Source of the DNA: a bacterium
Lineage (GTDB): Bacteria; Patescibacteriota; Minisyncoccia; Moranbacterales; UBA2206
DNA length: 42,715 nt
Assembly: GCA_021777675.1 (NCBI GenBank)
Contig: JAJYDG010000004.1
Coordinates: 1-42,715 of the forward strand
Reading direction: 5' to 3'
Of the stretch, positions 20,348-30,503 are shown piece after piece. The notes under the pieces are model-generated. The model ran no database searches, was not told the DNA's origin, and worked only from the letters and a program-made list of their open reading frames with translations. Positions within the stretch are counted from its first letter, which is position 1, and every line of letters begins with the position of its first letter. Position numbers and translations under genes: made by a program.

Positions 20348-21577
20348 TTATTTTTTCTTGCATAACTTTCTTAGGAAAGTGTAATAATTTTCGTTATGGC
20401 TATTTTCAACAGTAAAATCTTTTATGATTTTACTTTGTGCCTCTTTCCCTATTTTCAATCTTAATTTAGCATTTTCAATCAATTGTTCCAATTTTGTTTG
20501 CCATTCTTTTTCATTTTCCGCCAAAAAACCATCTACTCCATCAATTATGCATTCGGAAAAAGTTTGATTTTTAATTGCTACTGTCGGAACCTGCAAAATA
20601 CCCGCTTCCAAAAATTTAATTTCAGATTTGGCTTCGCAAAAAGGATCCCTTAAAACCAACGGCGCTAAATTAATATCCGCTTCGCAAAGATTGACATAAT
20701 ATTTTTCTCTGGAAACAAGTGGCAATCGTTCGATTCTCGTAGCATATTTTTCAAAATCATTATTAATCTTCAATGGACCGCCTAAAACTAATTTCACAGT
20801 CGGATATTTTTTTAAAATATTCAAAAGCGGATTTGTTATTTGCTCAAAATCCCGATCATGACTGCTTGTTCCACTGAAATAAGCAATTTTTATTTTTATT
20901 GATTGTTTTTTTTGTTTTTTTGCTACTAATTTTTGTGCCAATGCGACTTCTTTTTGAGAAATTTTATTTTTTGATACAAAAACTTTCTTGCCGTAACCCT
21001 CTAATATTTTTGCTAAATAGCTCGTGCTAGTAACGCAATTTTCAACATATGCATCCGACAAAATTTCCAATCCCAGACCTTTTTGATATTGTCTTTTTTC
21101 CAATTCATTCATTTTGGTTTTATACAATTCCGTCTTTTGAATGTATTTCAAATCAAAAACCAGATCATCTGTTTCAAAAATAATCGCTTTTTTTTGAGTT
21201 TTTATTTCTTGAATAACTTTTTGCGTTAATACTGTTTCCAATGTGCGACGAAAAATGAAAATTTGAAAATCATCAACCAGCTTCAAGAGTCGCGGATTTT
21301 CCTGCAAAGTAACAGCTGTTTTTATTCCATGACGATTTAATTCTTCGGCTTGATTAAAAGCGCGATAGTGCGCACTATCACCTATTCCGCCGGAGATAAT
21401 CAAAACGTCTCCGGGGGAAATTTTAAAAATCAAATCAAAAAACAGTCCGAGATAATGTCCGCTTTTTCTTATCCCACCCAAAAAACCTTCTTGTTTGAAA
21501 GTGGAAAAAATTTTTCCTAACTTAATTAGAATTGGTTGCATAGCTCTTATTCTAAAGCATCCGTTTGCGCTTGGCAA
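20348..21577 (-). CDS. GT1/GT-B-like glycosyltransferase
   Basis: ISGGIGDSAHYRAFNQAEELNRHGI, IFETDDLVFDL, EIKFLEAGILQVPTVAIKNQTFSECI. Confidence 0.78.
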   Translation of the reverse strand: MPSANGCFRIRAMQPILIKLGKIFSTFKQEGFLGGIRKSGHYLGLFFDLIFKISPGDVLIISGGIGDSAHYRAFNQAEELNRHGIKTAVTLQENPRLLKLVDDFQIFIFRRTLETVLTQKVIQEIKTQKKAIIFETDDLVFDLKYIQKTELYKTKMNELEKRQYQKGLGLEILSDAYVENCVTSTSYLAKILEGYGKKVFVSKNKISQKEVALAQKLVAKKQKKQSIKIKIAYFSGTSSHDRDFEQITNPLLNILKKYPTVKLVLGGPLKINNDFEKYATRIERLPLVSREKYYVNLCEADINLAPLVLRDPFCEAKSEIKFLEAGILQVPTVAIKNQTFSECIIDGVDGFLAENEKEWQTKLEQLIENAKLRLKIGKEAQSKIIKDFTVENSHNENYYTFLRKLCKKK

Positions 21578-21605
21578 ATAAAGAAAATGCCGTTATAATC
21601 AAATT

Positions 21606-22943
21606 ATGCTTAATTTTACGAAAAAAATAATTCTTGAACCAAAATGGCAAAAACGCTATACAATCTTGCGCTCTCTGCTTTATAGCGGAACGGTGGCTTT
21701 TTTGTTTGTTTTAGCTTATATAATAGTTTTTCCCTCCATCAGTCTAAATTATTCCTTTTCCGCCAGAGCATCTTCCAACAAAAATACCATTTCCGACCCG
21801 CGCAATTCCGACAACTCCGCACTTAAAAAAGGGGTTTTGCCTGACAAGAAATTACTCTTTGATACAACCATTATGGGAAATTTTTCCGATGCCACAATCA
21901 ATATTGTTCTTGGAAAAAATTCCAATCAAATCTCAAATGGTACGCTTTCTGTTAAAAAATCATATCGAGCATTTCTTTATCCAACCGGCGATCCTATTGG
22001 CTTTAAAGATGGAAGCTTGCTTTTTTCCGATGGAAATTTTTATATTATTTCCAATGGCGAAAAACGCCAATTCGCCTCGCAAACAATCATGCAAGATCTT
22101 GGCTTTTCCATCGGAATGTTCACTCCTATAGAAAAAAATGAATTGATTTATAACAAAACCGGCAACACCATTGAGGATGCTTCTGCATATCCAAATGGAA
22201 CGCTTTTTCTGATTGACGGAGAATATTACCAATTAAAAAATAACCAGCTCTATCTTTTTGTGAGTGAAAAAGCTTTTCTTTCCCGCTATGATGCTAATTT
22301 AGCACTCAAAAAAGATTCCTCCTTTTTGGAAAAATTTCCCTTAGCCGATGATCAAATCGGATTGGCAGATGGAACTCTGGCATCAATCGGAACTTCTGTC
22401 TTTGTTTTAAGTAAAAATAAAAGTTATTCCATTTCCAGTCCGCAAGTATTTGAAATGATGGGCTTCAACTGGAGCGATGTTTATCAAGCTAACTCAGAAG
22501 AAGTTGGTATTTACAAAAAACAAAAATTCTCTATTCAAGGCTTCACTCATCCTGATGGAACGATTTTTGAAGATGCTCAAACGAAAAATTATTATATCAT
22601 AGAAAATGAACAAAAACATCAAATAATCGGAACTGAGCTTTTGAAATCATATCTAAAAATTCATCCCGTGCTAATCGATAGTGCCAGCTTGAATAACACC
22701 GTAAATTGCACATTTAAAAAAGATTTGCTAACACTGCGCGATTCTTATTCATGCACAATCCCTTTGAAAAAAATAATGACTGAAAAAGGCAACGATTATC
22801 AGTTTATCGGAGAATTTAATTCAGGAATTCGTATCAGTCAAATTAGCGCTATCTTCAATACGGCTCCCAATATTTCCAATCTGCGAAATTCACTTTCCAA
22901 TATAAAAGCATCTCTAATTAGCAACTATAATACAACTCGATGA
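21606..22943 (+). CDS. Anchored hypothetical protein with repeated DGT(L/I)/YYII modules
   Basis: N-terminal TM; repeated GFKDGSLLFSDGNFYIISNGEKRQF, YPNGTLFLIDGEYYQLKNNQLYLF, LADGTLASIGTSVFVLSKNKSYSI, HPDGTIFEDAQTKNYYIIENEQKHQI. Confidence 0.7.
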   Translation: MLNFTKKIILEPKWQKRYTILRSLLYSGTVAFLFVLAYIIVFPSISLNYSFSARASSNKNTISDPRNSDNSALKKGVLPDKKLLFDTTIMGNFSDATINIVLGKNSNQISNGTLSVKKSYRAFLYPTGDPIGFKDGSLLFSDGNFYIISNGEKRQFASQTIMQDLGFSIGMFTPIEKNELIYNKTGNTIEDASAYPNGTLFLIDGEYYQLKNNQLYLFVSEKAFLSRYDANLALKKDSSFLEKFPLADDQIGLADGTLASIGTSVFVLSKNKSYSISSPQVFEMMGFNWSDVYQANSEEVGIYKKQKFSIQGFTHPDGTIFEDAQTKNYYIIENEQKHQIIGTELLKSYLKIHPVLIDSASLNNTVNCTFKKDLLTLRDSYSCTIPLKKIMTEKGNDYQFIGEFNSGIRISQISAIFNTAPNISNLRNSLSNIKASLISNYNTTR

Positions 22944-23356
22944 AAAATAAAATAACTCTTTTTATCAAAAATCTAAATCATAAACAAAATTTATTGCTTA
23001 TTTACAAACTTCTTTATGATATGGCTTTTATTTTACTTTTTTTATTTTCCTGTCTGACAATCACGGAAGGATTTTTGCCAAATTTTTTATCTTCACACTT
23101 AAATGTCACTTCGCTTATCTTATCGCTACTTATTGTATTAGTGGCAATCGGAAAACTTGGAGAAAAACTCGATCTGCACTATTCAATAATTTCAATTCGC
23201 AAAAAAAAATCAATCCCCTTTTTAGTGGTGCTTATAATTTTACTTTTAGGCAGTTCAATATTAAAATTTCCGCTTTGGGAAAATTTATTGATTATATCCG
23301 GAATGCTTTATTTGCTCTTCATTTTTTATCGTATCATTCTTAGAGCTGAACACTGA
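22940..23356 (+). CDS. Small multi-TM membrane protein, hypothetical
   Basis: ATGA overlap with the upstream ORF; four hydrophobic segments. Confidence 0.6.
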   Translation: MKNKITLFIKNLNHKQNLLLIYKLLYDMAFILLFLFSCLTITEGFLPNFLSSHLNVTSLILSLLIVLVAIGKLGEKLDLHYSIISIRKKKSIPFLVVLIILLLGSSILKFPLWENLLIISGMLYLLFIFYRIILRAEH

Positions 23357-24488
23357 TCTTCATTTCTTGAGAATTACGCAAGATAGTTAATTCAATTTTT
23401 TCTCCCTTGTTGTGTTTGTATAACAAATCGGGAAGTGTTTGATTATCCGTTATTTTGTCTCCTGAAATCGCAATTATAATATCTCCGAGCTTAAGTCCGG
23501 CACTGGCAGCTGGAGAATTAGCAATAATTGCCAAGCCTTGTTGCGTAGAAGGAGAATAAATCACTGCGCCATTTTGTACAGTTAAATTATTCAATAACGC
23601 ATATGTTTTCGTGATTGGCAAATAATAAATTCCCAACACCGAATTATTAGCTATTGTCTTATTAATTTCCTTATTTAGAACATTTTTAATTTTACTGGAA
23701 GGTATTTGAAAGAAGAAAGTTTTTCCATCACGATCATTCTCACCGGTTAATCCAATCGTTTGCCCGGAATAATCAATAAGCGGTCCACCGACAAAATCAG
23801 CCTTTCGAATTAAATCCGTTTCAAAAACTCCTTCCATTTTTTCTGAAGATGCAATTGTTTTATCAGATAAATTATATTCATAATTAAACTTGTTTAAAAT
23901 TCCCGTAGCAAAAAACGAATTATATATACCCGAAGTATTGCCTATGGCGATCACTCGCTCTCCAATAATCGCATCATCGGAATTTCCGAAAGAAATAGCA
24001 GAAAGATTACTGGCGTTTATTTTTAGAAAGGCCAAATTGCTATATGAATCAATATCCAAAAGTGTCGCGTCATAAACGTTATTATCATTCGTTATGACTT
24101 TATAGCTGGCATTTTGAGGAAAAATCGCGCTTGAATAGGTCATAATTAATCCATCGCTAGTTGCAATAACACCAGTTCCGTTTTTACTGATTGGCAAAAT
24201 AGCTACTTGACCCTTTTTTTCCGCAACAGTTTCAGAAGAAATTATATTTACAACAGAAGAAATTACCGGAGCAGCAATTTTTCCCACTGAAGTATCGTCT
24301 TTAACATAGACTTGCTCTGTTTTGTTGATAACCGTAACATCATTAGTTGCTTTTTTGAAAAAAGAATATCTTGAAAAAAACTTAACTGTCGCTAAATAGG
24401 GAAATATGTATTGATTTGCGACTATTCCACTCAATGCACTGACAAGGATAATAATCAAGATAAAAAAAATCTTTCTCATTTTACTCAT
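23340..24488 (-). CDS. HtrA/DegP-like pseudoprotease with PDZ domain; catalytic triad lost
   Basis: Aligns with the neighbouring HtrA: TNKHVV becomes TYSSAI, DPVNDMAVIKI becomes DSYSNLAFLKI, GNSGGPL becomes DFVGGPL; PDZ SPAASAGLKLGDIIIAISGDKI. Confidence 0.85.
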   Translation of the reverse strand: MSKMRKIFFILIIILVSALSGIVANQYIFPYLATVKFFSRYSFFKKATNDVTVINKTEQVYVKDDTSVGKIAAPVISSVVNIISSETVAEKKGQVAILPISKNGTGVIATSDGLIMTYSSAIFPQNASYKVITNDNNVYDATLLDIDSYSNLAFLKINASNLSAISFGNSDDAIIGERVIAIGNTSGIYNSFFATGILNKFNYEYNLSDKTIASSEKMEGVFETDLIRKADFVGGPLIDYSGQTIGLTGENDRDGKTFFFQIPSSKIKNVLNKEINKTIANNSVLGIYYLPITKTYALLNNLTVQNGAVIYSPSTQQGLAIIANSPAASAGLKLGDIIIAISGDKITDNQTLPDLLYKHNKGEKIELTILRNSQEMKISVQL

Positions 24489-24507
24489 AATATAAAAAAT
24501 AAAAAAA

Positions 24508-25260
24508 TTAAATGGCTGGCGTCCATTTTGAAGTGAGCAAAATAATCACTATCAAGCAAGAAAAAAACACCGCTCCCAATAACATTCTCTTCTGATTTAA
24601 AATACCCAAAAAATAGCTTTGCACAATATCCCAAAGCATATAATAGAGTATAAGGGCAATTACTCCCGTGGTCAAATAACCAAACGGCCAAAAATTTATA
24701 GACCAAGCCAATTCCGCCATAGATAAGCCCAAAACAAAGCTATATAGCCAAGCCGTATTTTTCTTGTCATTTTTAACAATTATAGAAAAATACTGATAAC
24801 TCACAAAAAGGGTGATAAAAAAATATACCAGCATTAAAACATAAAGCGGGACCAGGAAATTCAAATAAAGGCCATAGGCTCCGGCATAGGCGAAAAAAAT
24901 TGTTGTTGAAGTGGCCGCCATATTCATTCCCCTGGCGGTCTGATCTTTTTCATAATTTCCCAATCGATAAGCGCCAAAAACAGCTAGATAATGCATCATG
25001 CTTGCTAACAAAATAAAAATCTGACGCTCATAAAAAATTCCTATCAAATACAAAAGTGCTATTGAAGATAATGTAAAAAGAATAGGTAAAACCGAAAATC
25101 TCCATTTTTTGCCAATAATCTTTCCCTCGCGCAAAGAAAACAGAAGCAATAAAAAAGAAAAGAAGAGGACTTGATTGCTGTTATTATGAACATACGAAAT
25201 AATTTCCAAAAAAAACAGAAACAGCAAGCTATAAAAAAATGGGCGCAACTTTAAAAACAT
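24508..25260 (-). CDS. Polytopic membrane protein, hypothetical
   Basis: 250 aa, about seven hydrophobic segments, between two HtrA-family genes. Confidence 0.65.
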   Translation of the reverse strand: MFLKLRPFFYSLLFLFFLEIISYVHNNSNQVLFFSFLLLLFSLREGKIIGKKWRFSVLPILFTLSSIALLYLIGIFYERQIFILLASMMHYLAVFGAYRLGNYEKDQTARGMNMAATSTTIFFAYAGAYGLYLNFLVPLYVLMLVYFFITLFVSYQYFSIIVKNDKKNTAWLYSFVLGLSMAELAWSINFWPFGYLTTGVIALILYYMLWDIVQSYFLGILNQKRMLLGAVFFSCLIVIILLTSKWTPAI

Positions 25261-25266
25261 AATTTT

Positions 25267-26640
25267 TTAATTTTTTCTTTCTTCCAATTTCACTTTAATT
25301 TCTTTCACGCTTCCCTTGTGCCAAACTTTCAAAGTTACTTCATCCCCAACATTGGCATTGGAAACTAAATCTGTTAGGCTGTTTTTATCATCAATTTTAG
25401 TACCGTTTATTTCCAAAATAACATCATTTTCCATAATTCCCGCTTTGTCAGCCGGAGAACCGGGAATTACGGCGAAATCAGTTATATTTTGCCCCCTCAG
25501 AACCAGCACCCCATAATTAAAAGGCAGATTGATTTGTTTTTGCAAGCTGGCATCAATCGGAATATAGCGAACGCCAAGATATGGAATAGATATTTTCCCT
25601 GTTGCTTTTATTTGATTAATCATTTTTTCAACTTGTGAAATTGGCAACGCAAATCCGACATTTTGCGCACCTTGCGCCATTGCCACATTGATTCCGACTA
25701 CTTGTCCTTCAATATTCAAAAGTGGTCCGCCGGAATTTCCCGGATTAATCGCCGCGTCTGTTTGAATAATATTTGTTAATTTTTCAGAATCGCCAAAGCC
25801 TCCTCCGGCAGTTAGATTTCTTTTTAATCCGGAAATAATTCCCTTACTGACCGTATTGGAAAATTCTCCGAGAGAATTGCCGATTGCAATCACCGTTTGA
25901 CCAATATTTAAAGAATTAGAGTCGCCAAAATTTAAAACAGGAAAATTCGATCCTTCAATTTTTATCACCGCCATATCATTCACCGGATCTCTTGCAAGAA
26001 CTTTTGCTGGATATTCCTTCCCATCATTTGTTACTACAGTATAATCAGCTGTCGTATCCGAAACCACATGTTTATTTGTTACAATCATCCCATCCTCCGT
26101 AATAATAAATCCCGTCCCTCCTCCGATTTTTTCTTTTTGTGTTCCATTTTGAGTAGAATTATTTTGATTTTGATTGGCAGATCCGGAACCGGAATTATCT
26201 GGCAATCCCGATCCATTATCAAACAAACCAAAGGGATCAAAAATATTATTTTGTAATTTAGAAATGTCTTTGCTTATCACAATACTAACCACCGCCGGAG
26301 ATGCTTTCTTAACCACATCAATTACTGCCGAATCCTCCTCAACAATTTTTTCTCGCGATACAGCCGGATTTTCTTTTGCCACAGACGGACTGTTGCTATT
26401 TAACTGATTATGGAAAAACACAGGAAATCTCTGCTCCAAACCTCCAAAAAATTTATTACCAAAACCGCTTGCTATAAAGCCAAAAATCGATCCAAAAAAA
26501 GAAGACATGATCATCACACCCAAAAACAAAAAAATAAGATGCCCCCTATTATGCCGAGAATGACTAACTTTATTGTGTTTTTTTTCGCCACCGCTATTCT
26601 CATTTGATAGATCATGAGAAGTGTTTTCTAAATTTTCCAT
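25267..26640 (-). CDS. HtrA/DegP-family serine protease with PDZ domain
   Basis: N-terminal TM; GGGTGFIITEDGMIVTNKHVV, DPVNDMAVIKIEG, TDAAINPGNSGGPLLN; PDZ GSPADKAGIMENDVILEINGTKI. Confidence 0.96.
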   Translation of the reverse strand: MENLENTSHDLSNENSGGEKKHNKVSHSRHNRGHLIFLFLGVMIMSSFFGSIFGFIASGFGNKFFGGLEQRFPVFFHNQLNSNSPSVAKENPAVSREKIVEEDSAVIDVVKKASPAVVSIVISKDISKLQNNIFDPFGLFDNGSGLPDNSGSGSANQNQNNSTQNGTQKEKIGGGTGFIITEDGMIVTNKHVVSDTTADYTVVTNDGKEYPAKVLARDPVNDMAVIKIEGSNFPVLNFGDSNSLNIGQTVIAIGNSLGEFSNTVSKGIISGLKRNLTAGGGFGDSEKLTNIIQTDAAINPGNSGGPLLNIEGQVVGINVAMAQGAQNVGFALPISQVEKMINQIKATGKISIPYLGVRYIPIDASLQKQINLPFNYGVLVLRGQNITDFAVIPGSPADKAGIMENDVILEINGTKIDDKNSLTDLVSNANVGDEVTLKVWHKGSVKEIKVKLEERKN

Positions 26641-26713
26641 ATATTTTTTTGAACTTATTATGCCTGTTCTTTTTCATAAAAGAACAGAAAAAATTTTCCA
26701 ATTACCCCGCCAC

Positions 26714-26896
26714 CTACTCCTCCATAGAAATTGCGCTTACGGGGCAACTATCAATCACATTTTGACAATCACAATCGCCACAATCGTCAGTAATGACATG
26801 TGACTTTCCATCCTCCACTCTAAAAACTTCCGGGCAAAGAGATTCGCAGGTTCCACAACCGATGCAAATATCCTCATCCACGCGTGCTTTTGACAT
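26714..26896 (-). CDS. Small 4Fe-4S ferredoxin
   Basis: 60 aa; DEDICIGCGTCESLCPEVFRV ... CDCQNVIDSCPVSAI. Confidence 0.92.
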   Translation of the reverse strand: MSKARVDEDICIGCGTCESLCPEVFRVEDGKSHVITDDCGDCDCQNVIDSCPVSAISMEE

Positions 26897-26929
26897 ATTG
26901 TTTAAAAAAATTAAAAATTAACTAATTTA

Positions 26930-27982
26930 TTATAACAAAACAGATATATCTCCGGGGGAATTCTTAATTAGATTGTCTTCGAAATTTTTCAAATCATTAT
27001 TTTTAAATTCAACTTGTCCATCATTTTTATTCCAATAAAAATCCACGGAGAAAATATGGATATTCATATTTTTTTCATACTTAGACAGCCAATCGGAAAA
27101 ACTTGTTGTTCTTATAAAAATTTGTCGGAGCTTCAACTCTGCTATTCCATTTTCGCTTCTCTGATCTTCAACTTTAACAATGTGATAGCCGAGTCTGCTT
27201 TTGATAATATCGCTATATTCACCCTTTTTTATGGCAAAAACCGGGGACACCATTTCATATAACATTTCTTTTGCGCTAAGCCAACCCAAATCTCCGCCAC
27301 TGGAAGCGCTTTCCCCTTCCGAATACTTTTTTGCTACTGCTTCGAAATCTTTTCCACTTTTTAATTCGTCCAGTGCGGCGGAAATTTTGTTCTTAGCGGA
27401 AACATTTTCCGGATCGGTTTCATTCAAATTGGCAATCAAAGCGGATCTATACATATCCGGCTTAACAATATTTTCTTCAAAATCAGATAGATTCCAACCG
27501 TACAATTTTAATAAATTATTTTTTAAAAATGTTTCACTGCCATATTCTTTCATTTTTTGAGAAACATTTTGTGCAATACTCGTCGAGCTAATCACAATTC
27601 CTCGTTTTTTCGCTTCATTTTCAATTAATTTATTTTCAATTAATTTATTAAGTACATTTTTTTCTTTGATTGCCAATTTCTTTTTTCCATCATCGGAATT
27701 AAAATCGATTTTAATTCCCAAATTGGAAAAATCCTGATTCTCATAAAACATTTTAGCAGAATTTAAATTATCCTTCAACTTGCCGATTGAAATAAAATTA
27801 ACGCCACCCCATTCTGCAATAGGATATGGAATATACTCAGCTGTTTTTACTACTATTTTATTATCACTATTGAATGCATAAATAAGAATGGAAATGGTTG
27901 CCAAATAGACCGCGAAAAGAATTGCCAGCCCGATCATAACTGTCTGTATTTTTATTTTTCTGTCATTATTTTTTTTTTGCAT
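26930..27982 (-). CDS. Membrane-anchored parvulin-type (PpiC) peptidyl-prolyl isomerase
   Basis: N-terminal TM; AVAKKYSEGESASSGGDLGWLSAKEM...VFAIKKGEYSDIIKSRLGYHIVKVEDQ. Confidence 0.9.
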   Translation of the reverse strand: MQKKNNDRKIKIQTVMIGLAILFAVYLATISILIYAFNSDNKIVVKTAEYIPYPIAEWGGVNFISIGKLKDNLNSAKMFYENQDFSNLGIKIDFNSDDGKKKLAIKEKNVLNKLIENKLIENEAKKRGIVISSTSIAQNVSQKMKEYGSETFLKNNLLKLYGWNLSDFEENIVKPDMYRSALIANLNETDPENVSAKNKISAALDELKSGKDFEAVAKKYSEGESASSGGDLGWLSAKEMLYEMVSPVFAIKKGEYSDIIKSRLGYHIVKVEDQRSENGIAELKLRQIFIRTTSFSDWLSKYEKNMNIHIFSVDFYWNKNDGQVEFKNNDLKNFEDNLIKNSPGDISVLL

Positions 27983-28006
27983 AAAATAAATTCAGTCTTT
28001 TTAGTT

Positions 28007-28426
28007 TTAATACTTAAAAAAATAATTCCACCATTTTTGCAAATTAGATATTTTAATGGTAATTTGTTGTTGTTGTTTATTTTTTTCAATGATATTCACA
28101 TCTGTGTTTATATTTTTTTCAGCCACTCCCGGCACAATAACCACCATTTTTTCTCCCGGTTTTTGTAAGTTTAATTTATCGCGCATTTCTTTTTCCTGAG
28201 AATCTTTTCCTTCAAAATATTTCAATTTATCGGCTAAATGTAAATTATCCCCTTGAATTCTGTCCGCATCCGCTTGTAAATCATTAATGTTTTTTTGAAT
28301 CTGTTTTTTTTGATAAGTTTCTTTTAAAATTGCCAGAACAATAAAAACCAGGGCAACTAAACCCAAAAAAATTATTATCCTGATTAGCCAGGAATTTTCC
28401 TTTTTGTCCGAATGATTTTTTCGCAT
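28007..28426 (-). CDS. FtsB/DivIC-like septum formation initiator
   Basis: Single N-terminal TM then coiled coil (NDLQADADRIQGDNLHLADKLKYFEGKDSQEKEMRDKLNLQKPGEKMVVI). Confidence 0.8.
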   Translation of the reverse strand: MRKNHSDKKENSWLIRIIIFLGLVALVFIVLAILKETYQKKQIQKNINDLQADADRIQGDNLHLADKLKYFEGKDSQEKEMRDKLNLQKPGEKMVVIVPGVAEKNINTDVNIIEKNKQQQQITIKISNLQKWWNYFFKY

Positions 28427-28427
28427 A

Positions 28428-28547
28428 TTATTTGCCTAGCATTGAAAGAGCTGGAGCAATTGTAAAAGCCACCATTGAAAGAACGGCTAAAATGGAAATC
28501 ACCACCCAAATTCGATATATTTTTTTATTGCGTTTTTTAAAACTCAT
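28428..28547 (-). CDS. 39-aa single-TM protein, missed by the ORF track
   Basis: Reverse complement reads MSFKKRNKKIYRIWVVISILAVLSMVAFTIAPALSMLGK*; basic N-terminus then TM helix; directly upstream of the FtsB-like gene on the same strand. Confidence 0.6.
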   Translation of the reverse strand: MSFKKRNKKIYRIWVVISILAVLSMVAFTIAPALSMLGK

Positions 28548-28620
28548 ATTATTATATTAACAAAATTTTAAAAATTTAACAACACTCAATAAATAAATGC
28601 TGATAATGCTGAAAAAACAA

Positions 28621-28660
28621 TAAAAAATGTCCCGATACCAATTTTGGCACCGGGACATTT
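28621..28660 (-). terminator. Intrinsic terminator downstream of the histidine kinase
   Basis: AAATGTCCCG (28625-28634) / CGGGACATTT (28651-28660), followed on the minus strand by a T run. Confidence 0.8.
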
Positions 28661-28664
28661 GCTA

Positions 28665-30293
28665 TTATTGTGAATTTAAAATATCAAAAACCTTTAAGGA
28701 AAAACTTTTTAAATCATAAGGCTTTTGAATAAACCCGTTGCAACCGAGTTGTGCAATTTCTTGCACCATTCCTTCTTGACTATATCCGCTGGAAAAAATA
28801 ACTTTAACTTTTGAATCAATTTCCCGTAAACGTTTAAAAACAACCTCTCCAGACATGTTTGGCATAATCATATCTAAAACGACCAGGTTTATTTTTCCTG
28901 GATTTTTTAAAAAAATATCAATAGCTTCAGCCCCATTTCCAGCTGTTACTACTTGATATCCCATAAATTCCAACATATCCCTTCCAACACTAGCAACCAA
29001 ATCCTCATCATCAACAAGAAGAATCGTCCCTTTTCCAAAAGATATTACTTCATCTTTTCTTGCTTTTAGGGAATTTTGTTTTTCAGAAGCTGGAATATGG
29101 ATTGTGAAAACTGTGCCACGATCTAATTCGCTACTAACATTGATAGCACCTCCATGTGTATTGATGATTCCATAAGCCATTGCCAATCCCAATCCCGTGC
29201 CTCTCCCCATTTCTTTTGTCGTAAAAAATGGTTCAAAAATTCTTTTTTTAATTTTTGGATCAATTCCCTTTCCGTTGTCACTAAATAATATTTCTACATA
29301 TAACCCCGGCTTAAGCGAATATATTGAAGCTGTTTCTTTGGTTAAAATAATATTTTTTGTTAGAATAAAAATTTTCCCATCACCTTCCATCGCTTGGCAA
29401 GCGTTTATGCAAAGATTCAAAAAAACTTGCTTCATTTGATCGGCATCAGCCATTGCCAACCATGGATTTTCCTGAAATTCTTCGATTATGGAAACTTCCT
29501 TTTTTGTTCTTGAAAACATTTCCAGGGTTTCTTTTATGAGCTCATTTATATTCGTAGGACAAATATTATAACTTCCTTGGCGAGCAAAACCCAAGAGTTG
29601 CCTAGTCAGCGCCGATCCGTTTTCCGCGGCTTTATTAATATTATTCAGCCGATCCTTAATAATATTATTTGAAGCAAGCTCAGAAATCATGGAAAGAAGG
29701 GATGCGTTACCCAAAATTACCATAAGTAAATTATTAAAATCGTGCGCAATCCCGCCAGCTAATAATCCCAAAGAATTCATTTTATCAACATGTCGCAATT
29801 CTTCTTCAAGTTTTTTTCGCTTGGTAATATCACGAGTAACGGAAATAATACCTGTTGCCTGTTGCTTTTCGTCTCGAATGTAGCCAAAGGTTATCTCCAC
29901 ATCAATAATTGATCCGTCTTTTTTATATTCCTTGAGTTCCAAAATTTGAGTTCTGTTCGGATCCGCTATCCCACTTGCCTCCAAAAGCTTTTCCTCTTTA
30001 TAGAGTCGTTTAACCGTCAGCAATGATTCGGGAGTCAGCACCTGATCCAATGTTTCTTTCATTGCCTCCTCGACTGTCAATCCTCGCAACGCCATAACCG
30101 CCGGACAAACATGCTTCAAATTTAATTCCATATCATAAATAGTCGCGGTATCCACCATAAAAGTAGCAATGAGTTTGAATGTTTCCAATTCTTTGGCCAT
30201 TTGACGAAATTCCATCAAGCAAGCATCAATTTCTTTTCTTTTTCCTATCGTCAAATCGACTTCCGCCAAAATCTTTTCCAATTTTTCTATCAT
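28665..30293 (-). CDS. Soluble hybrid sensor histidine kinase (PAS-HisKA-HATPase-REC)
   Basis: GIISVTRDITKRKKLEEELRHVDKMNSLGLLAGGIAHDFNNLLMVI; FSDNGKGIDPKIKKRIFEPFFTTKEMGRGTGLGLAMAYGI; ILLVDDEDLVASV...LVVLDMIMPNMSG...KPYD. Confidence 0.95.
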   Translation of the reverse strand: MIEKLEKILAEVDLTIGKRKEIDACLMEFRQMAKELETFKLIATFMVDTATIYDMELNLKHVCPAVMALRGLTVEEAMKETLDQVLTPESLLTVKRLYKEEKLLEASGIADPNRTQILELKEYKKDGSIIDVEITFGYIRDEKQQATGIISVTRDITKRKKLEEELRHVDKMNSLGLLAGGIAHDFNNLLMVILGNASLLSMISELASNNIIKDRLNNINKAAENGSALTRQLLGFARQGSYNICPTNINELIKETLEMFSRTKKEVSIIEEFQENPWLAMADADQMKQVFLNLCINACQAMEGDGKIFILTKNIILTKETASIYSLKPGLYVEILFSDNGKGIDPKIKKRIFEPFFTTKEMGRGTGLGLAMAYGIINTHGGAINVSSELDRGTVFTIHIPASEKQNSLKARKDEVISFGKGTILLVDDEDLVASVGRDMLEFMGYQVVTAGNGAEAIDIFLKNPGKINLVVLDMIMPNMSGEVVFKRLREIDSKVKVIFSSGYSQEGMVQEIAQLGCNGFIQKPYDLKSFSLKVFDILNSQ

Positions 30294-30503
30294 CAGCCTT
30301 TCTCCTTTTTATGTTGTAATCCGAATTATTAAAGAACTATCTTTAAGAAGTTATTCTAAGCCTTTTTTCAATCTTGTCAAATATTCCGATTTCTTTTTCT
30401 TAAAAAACCAAACCGACACCAACCTATTTACGCTTAAGCGTGTTCGTTTTTCAAACTAGTGTTGGTTATTTTTATCGCTTATTGTACTTTTTTAACTTCT
30501 TTT

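Noticed and set aside
30400-30480. Possible terminator/inverted repeat ACCAAC...GTTGGT between the kinase and ABC genes
   Set aside because: Only about six clean base pairs around a long loop; too weak to call.
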